The notes beneath the pieces were generated by a model, which worked only from the letters and a program-made list of their open reading frames with translations, ran no database searches and was not told the origin of the DNA. From assembly GCA_963817395.1 (NCBI GenBank), contig CAWFOC010000008.1:1-64000 (forward strand): a stretch of DNA of 64,000 nt, given 5' to 3'. The position numbers were made by a program, and so were the translations under genes. Shown piece by piece: positions 62,457 to 64,000 of the stretch. Position 1 is the first letter of the stretch; each line of letters starts with the position of its first letter. Source of the DNA: CAWGYQ01 sp963817395 (GTDB taxonomy: Bacteria; Acidobacteriota; Vicinamibacteria; Vicinamibacterales; CAVPJW01).

Positions 62457-64000
62457 ATGCCGCCCGAGATGATCGAGCCGCGCCTGTCTGGCGGCCTCGA
62501 ACCGGCGCTGGCGCCCCGGATTGAGCCGGCACCGGCCGATCTGGTCCGCCGCGACGCCGCGCTGGACGGGGCGCTCAAACGCCTGCTGGCCGTCGAACGC
62601 CCCGACACCGACGATCCGCGCATCACCGGCAGCCCGGCGTCTTCCGGCGACTGCTGGCGAGTTCGCTCCACATCCCGAGGCACTCGATTCGCGCGTGTCC
62701 GGCGTGCTCTCAGCCCGAGGGCTCTCGCGGTTCTACGTGCACCAGGCTGAAGCCATGGCGCACGCGCTGGCCGGGCGGCACGTCGTCATCACGACGCCCA
62801 CCGCATCTGGCAAGACGCTCTGCTACAACGCCCCGGTGCTCGACGCCGTCGTCCGCGATCCGTCGAGCCGCGCGCTCTATCTCTTCCCGACCAAGGCGCT
62901 CGCGCAGGATCAGCTTGCCGAGTTGCACGCCCTCGCCGACGAGATGGCCCGCGCCGCGGGGCTCGAGATGGGCGTGTTCACCTACGACGGCGACACGCCA
63001 CAGGACGCCCGGCGCGCCATCCGCAGCCGCGCCCACGTGGTGCTCAGCAACCCCGATATGCTCCATGCGGGCATCCTGCCGCACCATCCGCGCTGGGCGA
63101 AGCTCTTCGAAAACCTCCGGTTCATCGTCATCGACGAGCTGCACGCCTACCGAGGTGTGTTCGGGAGCCATCTCGCGAACGTCATACGTCGGCTGCGCCG
63201 CGTGTGCCGTCACTACGGGTCGAATCCCGTGTTCATCTGCTCGTCGGCGACCATCGCGAATCCCCGGGAGCTGGCGGAGGCCCTCACCGGCGAGCGCTTC
63301 GAGCTGGTGGACAAGAGCGGAGCGCCTCGCGGCGAGAAGATGTTCGTGTTCGTCAACCCGCCGGTGATCAACGCTCAACTGGGCATTCGCCGGTCGTATC
63401 TGGCCGAGACGCGCCGGGTCGCTTCGGAATTCCTCCGTCGCGACCTTCAGACCATCGTGTTCGCGCAAAGCCGGCTCTCGACCGAGATCCTCACCACCTA
63501 CCTCAAGGATGAGTTCGAACGTGAACCGGGCGCGCGCGATGTGGTGCGGGGATATCGGGGCGGGTATCTGCCGAACCGGCGTCGTGAGATCGAGAAAGGG
63601 CTCCGGGACGGCGCGGTGCGAGCCGTCGTTTCCACCAACGCGCTCGAGCTCGGCATCGATATCGGCGCCCTCGACGTCGCCGTTCTGGCCGGGTATCCCG
63701 GCACGATCGCGTCCACCTGGCAGCGCGCCGGTCGGGCCGGACGCCGCCACAGCCGATCGGCCGCCGTGCTCGTCGCCTCGAGCGCGCCGCTCGATCAGTT
63801 CGTCGTGCGCAACCCGTCATATTTCTTCGAGGCCTCGCCCGAGCACGCGCTGATCAATCCGGACAACCTGCACATCCTCCTCGACCATGTGAAGTGCGCC
63901 GCCTTCGAACTGCCCTTTGCGACCGACGAGCGCTTCGGCGCGGAGGACGTGCAGCAGATTCTCGGCGTGCTGGCCGAAGCGGGATTCGTTCACCTGACCG
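62457..64000 (+). CDS. DEAD/DEAH-box helicase (YprA/DUF1998 type), frameshifted, cut at window end
   Basis: Superfamily 2 helicase. From the ATG at 62457 the first frame is read to about 62635; then another frame continues through the window edge. Its motifs are Q-A-E-A-M-A, Walker A TTPTASGKT, T-K-A-L-A-Q-D-Q, Walker B V-I-D-E-L-H-A-Y, S-S-A-T-I and the C-terminal helicase core N-A-L-E-L-G-I-D-I-G with Q-R-A-G-R-A-G-R. The join near L-P-A-T-A-G-E-F-A-P-H-P-E is typical of this family's N-terminus. Such helicases act in DNA repair. The C-terminal part is outside the window. Confidence 0.88.

Noticed and set aside
1..64000. CRISPR array, prophage, transposase or IS element
   Set aside because: No repeat-spacer pattern, terminal inverted repeats, integrase with att-like sites, or transposase motifs were found; XerC is a housekeeping recombinase in its usual place.

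Overview
This is a 64 kb stretch of GC-rich bacterial chromosome made almost entirely of closely packed core genes. The organism is Gram-negative: the window encodes a TamB-like protein, a BamA-family Omp85 protein, a SurA-like chaperone and several lipoproteins. Gene content and style (many GTG/TTG starts, ATGA and TGATG overlaps, HslUV, B12-dependent ribonucleotide reductase, zinc-finger anti-sigma factor, DUF547, PEGA and LptM-like lipoproteins) suggest an Acidobacteriota lineage, possibly Vicinamibacteria. That assignment is inferred from gene content, not proven. I found no rRNA, tRNA, CRISPR array, insertion sequence or prophage.

Layout. 1-919: end of lysA, then tmk. 885-4641 (minus): ribosome and GTPase operon rplU-rpmA-obgE-nadD-rsfS-comF. 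4787-5894 (minus): TPR protein and lipoprotein. 6068-12460 (plus): dprA-topA-trmFO-xerC, with a promoter and an intrinsic-terminator hairpin in the leader. 12519-20258: an ABC-F ATPase, a sigma/anti-sigma envelope operon, an APC permease and a PEGA protein. This block separates xerC from hslVU, which are adjacent in the classical Bacillus order. 20431-24188: hslV-hslU and a large FN3 lipoprotein. 24251-28608: a transaldolase-like gene and a three-gene biotin-dependent acyl-CoA carboxylase. 28627-36387: outer-membrane operon tamB-bamA-surA-like. 36366-44548 (minus): a seven-gene glycan operon (four GT4 glycosyltransferases, a methyltransferase, a polytopic membrane protein and a CPBP protease). 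44647-49694: a lipoprotein diverging from an NtrC-type two-component operon. 49786-52882: nrdJ with an NrdR box. 52960-60013: GNAT protein, phosphodiesterase, hydrolase, DUF547, SDR, a small unknown gene and a permease. 60107-62406: galT-galK. 62457-end: a DEAD/DEAH helicase, cut by the window edge.

The most important caveat is about sequence quality. At least ten genes are broken by what look like single-base indels, although the protein continues intact in another frame (topA, tamB, a glycosyltransferase, the glycan-cluster membrane protein, the SDR, the helicase and others). Essential genes are affected, so base-calling errors are the simplest explanation. Gene spans below are the reconstructed ones. 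The apparent TrmFO-XerC fusion is probably part of the same problem.

The sites most worth following up are the promoter-terminator cassette before dprA, the operator-like repeats before the NtrC-type regulator, the NrdR box before nrdJ, and a 92-residue unknown ORF with its own promoter at 58193-58555.
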